This document shows positions 1 through 7,380 of a stretch of 22,577 nt of DNA, in pieces. The DNA comes from JBOGJG01 sp050747825 (GTDB lineage: Bacteria > Acidobacteriota > UBA6911 > RPQK01 > JBOGJG01), in assembly GCA_050747825.1 (NCBI GenBank), contig JBOGJG010000180.1, positions 1-22,577 of the forward strand, written 5' to 3'. A program made the position numbers and the translations under genes. Position 1 is the stretch's first letter. Each line of letters opens with the position of its first letter. The notes under the pieces are model-generated. The model was not told the origin of the DNA, made no database searches, and worked only from the letters and a program-made list of their open reading frames with translations.

Positions 1-83
1 GGTGGCGGGTGGCAGGTGGCCGGTGGCGGGTGGCAGGTGGCTGTAAGCCGGCCATCCGTCACCCGTCACCGGTCACCGGCCTC
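1..83. repeat. Heptamer tandem repeat with opposing arm
   Basis: Six consecutive 7-base units of the form GGTGGCN occupy 1-42. After a 13-base unique core come four units of the opposing type (CCGTCAC, CCGTCAC, CGGTCAC, CGGCCTC) at 56-83. The second arm can pair with the first if G-U pairs are allowed, so an RNA hairpin is possible. The array lies 44 bases upstream of the lipid kinase start. The window edge cuts the array, so its full length is unknown. The GGTGGC word is the reverse complement of the units at 4121-4232. Confidence 0.9.
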
Positions 84-126
84 TTGAACCGCGAAGCAGC
101 CTCGTCAAAGGCCTTACGGGGGGGTC

Positions 127-990
127 ATGACTGCGGCGGTGTTTTTTTACAACCGGTCGGCGGGTCGCTATCCGCTATCTGCGAAGCGGCTGCAGGCACT
201 GCTTCAGCAACTGAAGAGACATGGGATCGAGGCTGAACCGGCTGCTGCCGCGCCAGGCTGCCAAACAGCTTCACACCTGGACCTCAGCGGCAAACAGCTC
301 CTGATCATCTATGGTGGGGACGGCACAATCCACCACGCCATTCAGGAGGCGGTGAAGTGGGATATCCCCATCGGACTGCTGCCGGCCGGGACGGCCAATG
401 TCCTGGCCAGGGAGCTTGGCATTCCGCGCAATCCCGAGCGGGCCCTGGAGATTCTGGTGCGTCAAAAATTGCGCCGTATTTCCCTGGGATACGCTCAGGG
501 ACGCTATTTTCACCTTATGGCGGGAATCGGCCTGGATGGATTCATTATCAACCAGGTCCCCGGTCCTCTCAAAAAAGCTTTCGGCGTGGCTTCCTTCTGG
601 ATCACCGGAGTGCTGGCCTTCTGGAAATATCCTGTCCGTCCCTTTGAAATCCGCACGGACGCGGAATTGCACCAGGCTACCTTTGCAGTAATCGGAAATG
701 CCAGCCGTTATGGGGGTAGCCTTTCGATTACGCCCCAGGCGAATATCTATGAGAGTCACCTGGATGTCTGCCTGTTTACTGCAAAGAACCGGCTGCCCTT
801 CCTCTACTATCTGGCGGGTGTGTTGAAGGGCAGGCATCTCGACTATCCCGGCGTCATTTATCGCAAGATGTACCAGTTAGAAGTGACGGGCGAGGAATCG
901 ATCCTGGTCCAGATGGACGGGGAAGTCGTCGGCCATCTCCCTATGAGCTTCTCCTCCTTCCAGCCCGGCCTGCAGGTGATCGTGCCCTAA
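127..990 (+). CDS. Diacylglycerol kinase-type lipid kinase (DAGK catalytic domain, YegS/BmrU family)
   Basis: A 287-residue soluble protein with the DAGK catalytic signature. GGDGT at residues 63-67 is the nucleotide-binding glycine motif, and PAGTANVLAREL at 86-97 is the second conserved block; both match lipid and sphingosine kinases of the YegS/BmrU/DgkB type. The family transfers the ATP gamma-phosphate to a lipid hydroxyl such as diacylglycerol at the inner membrane face. Length is normal for the family (about 290-300). The start at 127 follows a G-rich stretch (GGGGGG) at a usable distance and gives a protein beginning directly at the first beta strand (AAVFFYNRSAG). No operon partner: the upstream side is a repeat array and the downstream side a dead transposase. 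The true lipid substrate cannot be told from sequence. Confidence 0.9.
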   Translation: MTAAVFFYNRSAGRYPLSAKRLQALLQQLKRHGIEAEPAAAAPGCQTASHLDLSGKQLLIIYGGDGTIHHAIQEAVKWDIPIGLLPAGTANVLARELGIPRNPERALEILVRQKLRRISLGYAQGRYFHLMAGIGLDGFIINQVPGPLKKAFGVASFWITGVLAFWKYPVRPFEIRTDAELHQATFAVIGNASRYGGSLSITPQANIYESHLDVCLFTAKNRLPFLYYLAGVLKGRHLDYPGVIYRKMYQLEVTGEESILVQMDGEVVGHLPMSFSSFQPGLQVIVP

Positions 991-1084
991 GCGGGTATTG
1001 GCAGGAATTTCGCACATCAAGTCAATTTCCTAGAAAAGTAGAGCATTAGCCCAGGGCTAACCCCGGATTTCTCACCAGTAGAAA

Positions 1085-1118
1085 GACAAGGCCTCGTTTT
1101 TTCGAAGTAAGCCTTGTC
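1085..1118. other. Inverted repeat upstream of transposase remnant
   Basis: GACAAGGC (1085-1092) and GCCTTGTC (1111-1118) form a perfect 8-base inverted repeat with an 18-base loop. It precedes the transposase remnant by 37 bases and lies just after a CCCCGGATTTCTCACC stretch that may be the left end of the element. No matching right end is visible near 1962-2019. It has no T-run typical of a terminator. It may be a subterminal element of the insertion sequence. Confidence 0.4.
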
Positions 1119-1155
1119 AGATCAAGAGGTTACACTCTGAAAAAGGAGGACCAAG

Positions 1156-1961
1156 ATGCAAACAGACTGTAAATCATCACCCCTGACAAAACAACTGCAG
1201 GTCGAAGGAATTGAACGTCGCGCCCTGGCCCAGCCCGCCCTGCAGGCTTGGATCGGAATAAAGAAAGGCTTTAAAGACGATACCCTACGCTACAGTCTCT
1301 ACGGCTTTGAGCTGGAGCCGATCAGCAGATGATGGTTGCGGTCAACCGCCGCCTCAAAGGCAATAAAGCTTTTGAGCCGGGACGGGTGGCCGGCGGCATC
1401 GTGGCCGCTCTGGACGGAATCGAGGTGCTCTCCAGTTACAGCCGTCACTGCGAGTCTTGTTTGCAGCGACGCGTCTGCACCCTGGATTCGGAGGGGAAAA
1501 CCACTGAGCGCATCCAATATTATCATCGTGCCGTGGGGTGTCAGATCGTCAGCAGTCCGGTTAAACCCTTCCTGGCCCTCGAATGGCTTCGTCCGGGAGA
1601 AAGTGAGGACAAGGCCGCCCTGCGTCTGCTCGAAAGCATTCCTCAACTCTACGGAAGCCGTTTTTTCGACATTCTCCTCCTGGATGCGCTTTATGCTCAG
1701 GCACCCGTTATAAAATTATCAGAGTGCATCGGCTGGGACTTGGTGATCTCCTTAAAGCAGGAGAGACGAGGTCTTTATCAGGATGCCATGAGCCTATTTT
1801 CGGCTCGGCCCCCCGATCAATCCTTTGCGGAAACCGACGGCACCTAAACCGTGGCCCTTGATCTTTGGGAGGAGAATCGCCTCCCCTTCCGCTTGCAGCC
1901 GCTCACCATCCAACATCAATGGCTCTGGATCACCACCGTAAGGGTTCGGCCTTTTCAATAA
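1156..1961 (+). pseudogene. Decayed DDE-type (IS4-like) transposase
   Basis: Three pieces of one transposase are split by a frameshift and a stop. An ATG at 1156 after AAAAAGGAGG opens a frame of 58 codons (ending ...LYGFELEPISR) that stops at 1332. The protein continues in the next frame from about 1329 (MMVAVNRRLKGNKAFEPG) with VAALDGIEVLSS, a Cys-x2-Cys, YYHRAVGCQIVSSPVKPFL and LLLDALYAQAPVIKL, which fit the first two Asp-bearing strands of an RNase H-fold transposase. A TAA at 1845-1847 interrupts it, and in-frame sequence (TVALDLWEENRLPF...) carries on to a stop at 1961. The C-terminal part with the catalytic Glu and the right inverted repeat are absent. Family assignment is by recalled similarity to IS4-like transposases with this layout; exact IS group not determined. 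Confidence 0.75.
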
Positions 1962-2019
1962 GGAGCCCTGCTTCGCTTCCAAGGTCATCCCAACCCTCTC
2001 ACCCTCTCCCTCACTCCCG

Positions 2020-3321
2020 TCAGGGATTCGCGCTGACTCCCATGGCGACGCGATTGATGTAGGGCCGCGTCTCAGGAATGGACTGCAGCCGCCGGGTTAA
2101 GCTGTCACGGACTGCATCGAAATCTTGCGCGTAGCGCTGGTCGATGGAGTGCTCGGAAGGAAGCGAGACCAACTTCCGGGGATCGATGTGCTTCCCGCTG
2201 CTGTCCTGGATTCGATAGTCCAGATGGGGACCCGTCGCCAGTCCGGTCGAGCCCACCTTTCCGATGCGTCCTCCCTGCATGACTCTTTGGCCGGTCTTGA
2301 CCAGAATCTGAGATAAATGGGCGTAGCCGGACACGTAGCCGTTGGAGTGGCGGATCCGCACGACTTTGCCAAATCCTCCGTCCCTTCCGGCAAAGATGAC
2401 CTTCCCATTAGCCGAAGCGAGAACAGGAGTGCCGGTCGGCGCTCCGTAATCGAGTCCGAGGTGAGGCCGTCTTTTCTTAAGGATCGGATGAAAGCGCGAG
2501 TAGGTGAAACCGGAGGTCACGCGGGGATTAAAATCAAAAGGGACCCGCAGAAACGTCTTCTTTAGAGAACGTCCCTTCTCATCATAGTATTTGACCTCAT
2601 CTGTCTCCGGGTCTTTGAATAAGAATCCAAAGACCTCCTTGTCACTGCCGCTGAACTGAATGGCAACTACTTCCCCATATTTGATGAATTCACCGTCCAG
2701 GTACTTCTTTTCTACAATCAGCTTGAAGGCGTCGCCCGGATGCATGGCGGTGAAATCTACGTCCCATCTCAAAATGTTGGCCAGTTCCACCACCAACTGA
2801 GCGGCCTCTCCACCGGACATCAGGGTATCCCACAAGGAACTGTCGATGCGTCCATAGATTTCTTCCACGATGACGTTGAATTCACGCTGGTGACGCGAGG
2901 CGGCGTAGCGTTCCGAAGCATAATCCACCAGCAGATATTCTTCGTCGCTGATCTGATAATGCAGGTTCTTGAATCGGCCGTCGGCAAATCTTTCGATGGA
3001 AAGCTGGTGCCCTGCCATGACTCGGTTCAGGTTATAGACCTTTTTGGTCTCTTCAAGGAGCTGATGAATTTCAACGGGCGTGAAGTCACACGCCAGGAGC
3101 GCATCCTGGAGAGTGGAATTGCTCGGGATGACCTGATCGTAAGTGATGATCTCGGGCTCGGGCGCGGCGGCAGCTTCCAGCGGCAAAGGCTGAGCAATCA
3201 GAGGGGAGGCAGGGTCTTCAGGAATATAAAGGTAGTAATAACTAAAGGAAGTGAACAGAATTAAGACTAAAATAGATAATAGCGAAGTAGTTAGCAGAAG
3301 CTTCTTTTTGTGACAATCCAC
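2020..3321 (-). CDS. M23 family peptidoglycan endopeptidase (MepM-like)
   Basis: A 433-residue membrane-anchored wall peptidase. Residues 5-33 form a basic start plus a single hydrophobic segment (signal anchor). Residues 60-255 are the mixed N-terminal region typical of MepM/Csd3-like proteins (YGRIDSSLWDTL, then LRWDVDFTAMHPGDAFKLI and YYDEKGRSLKKTFLRVPFDF). The C-terminal LytM fold spans about 265-390: H287 and D291 (HLGLDYGAPTGTPV) are zinc ligands, H335 lies in YAHLS, and H366 is the catalytic His of the HxH motif. The second His of that motif is Asp368 (GPHLDYRI). It likely cleaves peptide cross-links in the periplasm. The start is GTG with a strong AAGGAGGTC at 3328-3336, placed inside the end of coaD, which lies 3 bases upstream, so the two are probably co-translated. 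Confidence 0.9.
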   Translation of the reverse strand: MDCHKKKLLLTTSLLSILVLILFTSFSYYYLYIPEDPASPLIAQPLPLEAAAAPEPEIITYDQVIPSNSTLQDALLACDFTPVEIHQLLEETKKVYNLNRVMAGHQLSIERFADGRFKNLHYQISDEEYLLVDYASERYAASRHQREFNVIVEEIYGRIDSSLWDTLMSGGEAAQLVVELANILRWDVDFTAMHPGDAFKLIVEKKYLDGEFIKYGEVVAIQFSGSDKEVFGFLFKDPETDEVKYYDEKGRSLKKTFLRVPFDFNPRVTSGFTYSRFHPILKKRRPHLGLDYGAPTGTPVLASANGKVIFAGRDGGFGKVVRIRHSNGYVSGYAHLSQILVKTGQRVMQGGRIGKVGSTGLATGPHLDYRIQDSSGKHIDPRKLVSLPSEHSIDQRYAQDFDAVRDSLTRRLQSIPETRPYINRVAMGVSANP

Positions 3322-3324
3322 TAT

Positions 3325-3855
3325 TTAGACCTCCTTGCCTTTGTCCATCAACTTTTGGCCTATTGCCTTTTTCTGAAATTTGTGTTTGAGACTGGCCTCG
3401 ACGCAGGATGGGACCAGCCCGCTGACTGAGCCTCCCAAGGCACAGACCTCCTTGACCATGCTGGAACTCAGGTAGGAATAGGCTTCCGCCGGCACCATAA
3501 AAATGGTTTCAATGGTGGGTTGCATGCGGCGGTTCATCAGGGCCATCTGGAATTCATAATCGTAGTCGGTGACGGCACGGATTCCACGTAAAATCACGTG
3601 AGCCTTTCTGGATACTGCATAGTTGACCAGCAAACCTTCAAAACTAGCGACCTCTACATTCTCCCAGCGACCTGTGACATCCCTCAGCATTTCCAAACGC
3701 TCGTCGATGCTGAATAAGGGCTGCTTAGCCACGTTGATCAAAACGGCTACGATGACAGAGTCGAAGATCGAGCTGCTTCTCTCTATGATGTCCAGATGGC
3801 CATTGGTCACAGGGTCGAAAGATCCGGGATAGATAGCGATGACCCGTTCAGCCAT
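3325..3855 (-). CDS. coaD: Phosphopantetheine adenylyltransferase
   Basis: CoaD joins 4'-phosphopantetheine and ATP to give dephospho-CoA, the fourth step of coenzyme A synthesis. The 176-residue protein (family about 160-170) has the nucleotidyltransferase HxGH-type motif as TNGH at 17-20 within YPGSFDPVTNGHLDII. It also has the substrate-binding KQPLFSIDER, VILRGIRAVTDYDYEFQMALMNR, and the C-terminal ATP-binding YLSSSMVKE. All are diagnostic. ATG start at 3855 with no clear Shine-Dalgarno upstream. Followed 3 bases later by the M23 peptidase on the same strand. The ten or so extra residues after KHKFQKK are a slightly long tail. Confidence 0.97.
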   Translation of the reverse strand: MAERVIAIYPGSFDPVTNGHLDIIERSSSIFDSVIVAVLINVAKQPLFSIDERLEMLRDVTGRWENVEVASFEGLLVNYAVSRKAHVILRGIRAVTDYDYEFQMALMNRRMQPTIETIFMVPAEAYSYLSSSMVKEVCALGGSVSGLVPSCVEASLKHKFQKKAIGQKLMDKGKEV

Positions 3856-3965
3856 AAGACGCGGACTATGTTAAGTAGCCCAATGCAAAAAAGCAAACAA
3901 AATACATGCTTTAGGGGAATGGTCTAACAAGTCGAAGTTCAAAAGGCGTGATGGCAGTCACCAAG

Positions 3966-4030
3966 CTGACCACTGACCACTGACCGCTGACCGCTGACCG
4001 CTAACCAGCTGACCAGCTGACCGCTGACCG
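3966..4030. repeat. CTGACCR heptamer array
   Basis: Six contiguous 7-base units (CTGACCA twice, CTGACCG three times, CTAACCA), followed by three units with one extra base (GCTGACCA, GCTGACC, GCTGACCG). The reverse complement of this word (CGGTCAG/TGGTCAG) reappears at 4114-4120 and 4240-4253, so the array is one arm of an inverted structure around the 83-base core. Confidence 0.92.
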
Positions 4031-4113
4031 GGTTTGAGGACGGATTCGGCTTTGCCGTAAACAATCTATTAGCTTGTCTTGATTCATCTCTCAGCGTGCT
4101 TGTCCAGCGGCAG

Positions 4114-4261
4114 CGGTCAGCCGCCACCTGTCACCGGCCACCGGCCACCCGCCACCGGCCACCCGCCAGCCGCCACCTGCCACCCGCCACCTGTCACCCG
4201 CCACCGGCCACCCGCCACCCGCCACCGGCCACCTGTCAGTGGTCAGCGGTCAGCTTGTCAG
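4114..4261. repeat. CNGCCAC heptamer array, about 20 units
   Basis: From 4121 every 7 bases starts a unit of type CCGCCAC, CGGCCAC, CTGTCAC or CTGCCAC: sixteen in a row to 4232. The array then slides into CTGTCAG, TGGTCAG, CGGTCAG and CTTGTCAG, ending 28 bases before the pntAA start. A single CGGTCAG at 4114-4120 precedes it. Variation is concentrated at unit positions 2-4, while the last bases (CAC or CAG) are nearly constant. The units complement the GGTGGCN array at 1-42. Confidence 0.93.
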
Positions 4262-4289
4262 TTCTCCATCGCCACTGTATCTTAGACCG

Positions 4290-5426
4290 ATGAAAATTGC
4301 CGTCCCTAGAGAGCTTCATCCGGAAGAAAGGCGCGTGCCGATCATTCCCCCGGGAGTTGAAAAGCTGGTCAAAGACGGCGCAGAGGTGGAGATCGAGGCG
4401 GGGATGGGAATCGGCTCAGGTTATCGTGACGAAGACTACTCTGGCGCCGGCGCCTCAATCTCCACGGACCGTCAGCAGTTGCTTTCCTGGGCCGATCTGG
4501 TGCTGCGGCTGCGAAAGCCTCCCCTCGAGGAGGTTGACTGGCTGAAAGAGGGAGGCATTCACGTTTCTTTTCTGGATCCGTTCAATGAGACTGAGCTGGT
4601 GGATCAACTGGCCAGGCGTGGAATCAGCGCTATCAGCATGGAGATGATTCCCCGCACCACGCGCGCTCAAAAAATGGACGCCCTCAGCTCGCAGGCCAGT
4701 CTGGCGGGTTATGTAGCTGTGATCATTGCTGCCGAAGCTCTGGACAAGGTCCTTCCCATGATGACTACGCCGGCAGGCACAATCGCACCTTCGCGCGTGT
4801 TTGTGATTGGCGCCGGAGTGGCCGGTTTGCAGGCCATCGCAACGGCTAAACGCCTGGGCGCCCGGGTCGAAGCCTTCGACACCCGTCCCGTAGTCGAAGA
4901 GCAGGTCAGCTCTTTGGGCGCTAAATTTGTCAAGATCGATCTGGGCGCAACGGGCGAAGCCGAGGGAGGATATGCCAAGGCGCTTACGGAGGAGCAGTTG
5001 AGGCGCCAGCGCGAAGGCATGGCCCGGCACTGTGCCCAGGCCGATGTCGTGATCACGACTGCCCAGCTCTTTGGCTGCAAGGCGCCCCGGATCGTCACCA
5101 GCAACATGATTTCGGGCATGAAAAAAGGGAGCGTCATTGTCGATCTGGCCGTTGAAAGCGGCGGCAACGTGGAAGGCTCGGTCCCGGACCAGGTCGTCGA
5201 ACGTGACGGCGTCAAGATTGTTGGAGCCACCAATCTGCCCTCCCGGGTTCCAGTAGACGCCAGCCAAATGTACTCCAGCAACCTGGTCAGTCTGGTGGAT
5301 CACTTCTGGGATCGTGAGCAAAAGCAGCTTGTCCTCCGAATGGAAGACGAAATCCTGAAGGGCTGCCTGATTACTCACGCCGGTGAGATCTGCAATGAAA
5401 TGCTCTTGAGCGTCGCAAAAGGATAA
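4290..5426 (+). CDS. pntAA: NAD(P) transhydrogenase subunit alpha, part 1 (NAD-binding domain I)
   Basis: The soluble NAD(H)-binding subunit of proton-translocating transhydrogenase, which drives hydride transfer from NADH to NADP+ using the proton gradient. The 378-residue protein starts MKIAVPRELHPEERRVP, matching the conserved N-terminus. The RAQKMDALSSQA motif sits at 125-136 and the Rossmann GAGVAG at 174-179, followed by VEAFDTRP at 193-200. An in-frame ATG at 4239 also exists but lies inside the heptamer array and adds a non-conserved 17-residue tail, so 4290 is preferred even though no Shine-Dalgarno is evident. The membrane part of alpha is a separate gene 12 bases downstream, as in the three-gene Pnt of Rhodospirillum rubrum. 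Confidence 0.95.
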   Translation: MKIAVPRELHPEERRVPIIPPGVEKLVKDGAEVEIEAGMGIGSGYRDEDYSGAGASISTDRQQLLSWADLVLRLRKPPLEEVDWLKEGGIHVSFLDPFNETELVDQLARRGISAISMEMIPRTTRAQKMDALSSQASLAGYVAVIIAAEALDKVLPMMTTPAGTIAPSRVFVIGAGVAGLQAIATAKRLGARVEAFDTRPVVEEQVSSLGAKFVKIDLGATGEAEGGYAKALTEEQLRRQREGMARHCAQADVVITTAQLFGCKAPRIVTSNMISGMKKGSVIVDLAVESGGNVEGSVPDQVVERDGVKIVGATNLPSRVPVDASQMYSSNLVSLVDHFWDREQKQLVLRMEDEILKGCLITHAGEICNEMLLSVAKG

Positions 5427-5438
5427 GGTTCAAGCACT

Positions 5439-5744
5439 ATGACATCTGAACTGGTCTATCTGGCGTTTATCCTCATGCTCTCGATTTTTTTGGGTTTTGA
5501 ATTGATCTCCAAGGTGCCTTCGACGCTACACACGCCTTTGATGTCGGGCGCCAATGCGATTTCGGGTATCACCCTCATCGGAGCGCTCATCGCCACTGGA
5601 GATGTGACGAACACTTCCTTCAGCCTCTTCCTGGGAGTGCTCTCGGTTGCCTTTGCCACTATCAACGTGGTCGGCGGTTACTTAGTGACAAACCGGATGC
5701 TGGCGATGTTTAGAACGAAGGAAAAAGTGAAAAGTGAAAAGTGA
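5439..5744 (+). CDS. pntAB: NAD(P) transhydrogenase subunit alpha, part 2 (membrane)
   Basis: A 101-residue membrane protein with three hydrophobic segments (about 5-22, 35-55 and 60-85). LISKVPSTLHTPLMSGANAISGITLIGAL is the conserved start of the membrane domain. It forms the proton channel with PntB. Its last codons (KEKVKSEK then TGA) are written in the AAAGTGA heptamer array that begins at 5724: the stop codon at 5742-5744 is the last three bases of a repeat unit. The native C-terminus may therefore have been replaced by repeat-encoded residues; the tail is cytoplasmic and probably tolerant. Confidence 0.94.
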   Translation: MTSELVYLAFILMLSIFLGFELISKVPSTLHTPLMSGANAISGITLIGALIATGDVTNTSFSLFLGVLSVAFATINVVGGYLVTNRMLAMFRTKEKVKSEK

Positions 5745-5826
5745 ATAGTGAAAAGTGAATAGTGAATAGGGAATAGTGAGCAACTGAGATCGCTACACTA
5801 TTCACTATTCACTTTTTACTTTTCAC
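5724..5826. repeat. AWAGTGA heptamer inverted repeat between pntAB and pntB
   Basis: Left arm: eight 7-base units (AAAGTGA or ATAGTGA, one ATAGGGA) at 5724-5779. Core of about 14 bases. Right arm at 5794-5826: the reverse complement (TTCACTATTCACTTTTTACTTTTCAC), giving roughly 30 bases of potential pairing. It sits inside an operon and overlaps the pntAB stop. The right arm ends 9 bases before the pntB ATG, so an RNA hairpin here could influence pntB translation or mRNA stability. Confidence 0.92.
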
Positions 5827-5835
5827 CCAAAAAGC

Positions 5836-7242
5836 ATGAACACCGGCATCAATTTAATCTACATCCTCTCGGCCCTTTTGTTCACGCTCGGACTCAAGAT
5901 GCTGGGTTCTCCTCGGACGGCTCGCCGGGGAAACCTGATCTCATCGGTTGGAATGCTGATCGCGGTGGTGGCGACGCTTTTCCACCAGGAGGTGCTCGAT
6001 CTTCGCTGGATCGGCGTGGGTATTCTCACTGGCTCGGTCATCGGAGTCCTGGCTGCGCGCCTGATCGCTATGACGGCGATGCCCGAGATGGTTGCCCTGC
6101 TCAATGGCTTTGGAGGTATCGCCAGTCTGCTGGTGGGTTGGGAGGAATACCACAGTCACGTCGCTACTGAGGTGGCCAGTCAGGTTGCCTTTCCCATCTT
6201 CACCGCCGCGACGGTATTTCTAACCGTCCTGATCGGCGGCGTCACATTTACGGGAAGCCTGATCGCCTGGGCGAAGCTCCGGGAAATCAAGATCGGAAAC
6301 CTGAAAGTCGGCATGCCGCTGCTATTCGGCGGCCAGCAGATCGTTAACTCGGTTCTACTGGCCGGCGCGCTGGTCGGAGGCACTGTCTACAGCATTGAAC
6401 CCGCCGCCAATTATCCGCTGTTCCTCGGCATCATCGGTGTGACCCTTATTCTTGGCGTCCTGATCGTGATTCCCATCGGCGGCGCCGATATGCCCGTGGT
6501 GATTTCACTTTTGAACAGCTACTCGGGACTGGCGGCTTGCGCCGCAGGATTCGTCATCAGCAATAATATCCTTATTGTGGCCGGGGCTCTGGTGGGCGCC
6601 AGCGGAATCATTCTCACCAATATCATGTGCAAGGCCATGAACCGTTCACTCACCAATGTTCTCTTCAGCGGTTTTGGATCGGTCACCCAGACCAGAAAGG
6701 CCGCTGAGACGGGCGAGGCCAGGCCCATTTCTCCTCAGGACACGTACTATTTGCTGGAAGCCGCCACTTCCGTGGTCATGGTCCCCGGCTACGGTTTGGC
6801 GGTCGCGCAGGCCCAGCATGCGTTGCGTGAATTGGGCGAGTTGCTGGAGGAGAATGGAGCTGAAGTCCGCTACGCCATCCATCCGGTGGCTGGCCGTATG
6901 CCAGGACACATGAATGTTCTGCTCGCTGAGGCGGATGTTCCTTACGATCAACTGGTTGAGATAGACGCTGTCAACCCGATCATGGAGACGGTGGATGTTT
7001 GCCTGGTAGTGGGCGCTAATGACGTCGTCAATCCCGCCGCCCGTGAGGACGAGTCCAGTCCCATCTACGGTATGCCGATTATCAGAGCCGATCAGGCAAG
7101 GACGGTCATCGTTTCGAAGCGCTCGATGGCCACCGGATTTGCAGGAATTCAAAACCCGCTCTTCTTCAAAGAGAACACGAGAATGCTTTTCGGTGACGCC
7201 AAGGCCAGCCTGATGGCGCTGGTGGGAGAGTTCAAAAGTTGA
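5836..7242 (+). CDS. pntB: NAD(P) transhydrogenase subunit beta
   Basis: The 468-residue beta subunit holds the remaining membrane helices (about 5-265) and the NADP(H)-binding domain III. Domain III starts near residue 300 and includes VPGYGLAVAQAQHAL (316-330), HPVAGRMPGHMNVLLAEA and the GANDVVNPAA loop, then YGMPIIRADQA and VSKRSMATGFAGIQNPLF, all classic PntB blocks. Length is normal (about 460-480). It completes the pntAA-pntAB-pntB operon that supplies NADPH. It is separated from pntAB by the hairpin-forming heptamer arrays, while a second, different heptamer array begins 4 bases after its stop. Confidence 0.96.
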   Translation: MNTGINLIYILSALLFTLGLKMLGSPRTARRGNLISSVGMLIAVVATLFHQEVLDLRWIGVGILTGSVIGVLAARLIAMTAMPEMVALLNGFGGIASLLVGWEEYHSHVATEVASQVAFPIFTAATVFLTVLIGGVTFTGSLIAWAKLREIKIGNLKVGMPLLFGGQQIVNSVLLAGALVGGTVYSIEPAANYPLFLGIIGVTLILGVLIVIPIGGADMPVVISLLNSYSGLAACAAGFVISNNILIVAGALVGASGIILTNIMCKAMNRSLTNVLFSGFGSVTQTRKAAETGEARPISPQDTYYLLEAATSVVMVPGYGLAVAQAQHALRELGELLEENGAEVRYAIHPVAGRMPGHMNVLLAEADVPYDQLVEIDAVNPIMETVDVCLVVGANDVVNPAAREDESSPIYGMPIIRADQARTVIVSKRSMATGFAGIQNPLFFKENTRMLFGDAKASLMALVGEFKS

Positions 7243-7245
7243 TGA

Positions 7246-7365
7246 AGTTCCAAGTTCCAAGTTCCAAGTTTCAAGATTCAGGACTCGGTGGTCATACCCA
7301 ACCAGATCCGGTTGGCTCTGACTTGGAACTTGGAACTCGGAACTTGGAACTTAACACTTGGAACT
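7246..7365. repeat. AGTTCCA heptamer inverted repeat between pntB and SDR gene
   Basis: Left arm: AGTTCCA three times, then AGTTTCA and AGATTCA (7246-7280). Right arm at 7322-7365: CTTGGAA, CTTGGAA, CTCGGAA, CTTGGAA, CTTAACA, CTTGGAA, the reverse-complement word. The core of about 40 bases has its own small inverted repeat (CCAACC...GGTTGG, 7299-7315). It forms a potential long hairpin after pntB that could act as a transcript boundary, though no T-run follows. Confidence 0.92.
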
Positions 7366-7380
7366 ATGAAGGAAGAAACC

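Larger units (their letters stand above)
3856..4289. other. 434-base gap between divergent coaD and pntAA, mostly heptamer arrays
   Basis: This gap must hold both promoters of the divergent coaD and pnt operons, but I see no convincing -35/-10 pair. Bases 3856-3965 are AT-richer and the likeliest place for the coaD promoter. Two heptamer arrays (3966-4030 and 4114-4261) flank an 83-base unique core (4031-4113), which could carry the pnt promoter. Open frames that cross the arrays are proline, histidine and threonine-rich translations of the repeat and are not taken as genes. Confidence 0.7.

Noticed and set aside
9..236. Open frame through the first repeat and the start of the lipid kinase
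   Set aside because: It begins in the heptamer array and overlaps the clear DAGK gene in another frame.
1994..2019. CCCTCTCA/CCCTCTCC stretch as another heptamer array
   Set aside because: The spacing is 8 rather than 7, there are only two to three loose copies, and it adjoins the transposase remnant.
3966..4261. CRISPR array
   Set aside because: Units are 7 bases, contiguous, without unique spacers, and no cas genes are present.
4079..4293. Open frames rich in Pro, His and Thr across the CNGCCAC array
   Set aside because: They are translations of the repeat in several frames, with no ribosome site and no relation to known proteins.
4455..5378. Long minus-strand open frame opposite pntAA
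   Set aside because: A shadow of the strongly conserved pntAA; composition is that of an antisense frame and it has no recognisable domain.
6646..7260. Minus-strand open frame opposite pntB
   Set aside because: Antisense shadow of PntB domain III, with its start in the AGTTCCA array.
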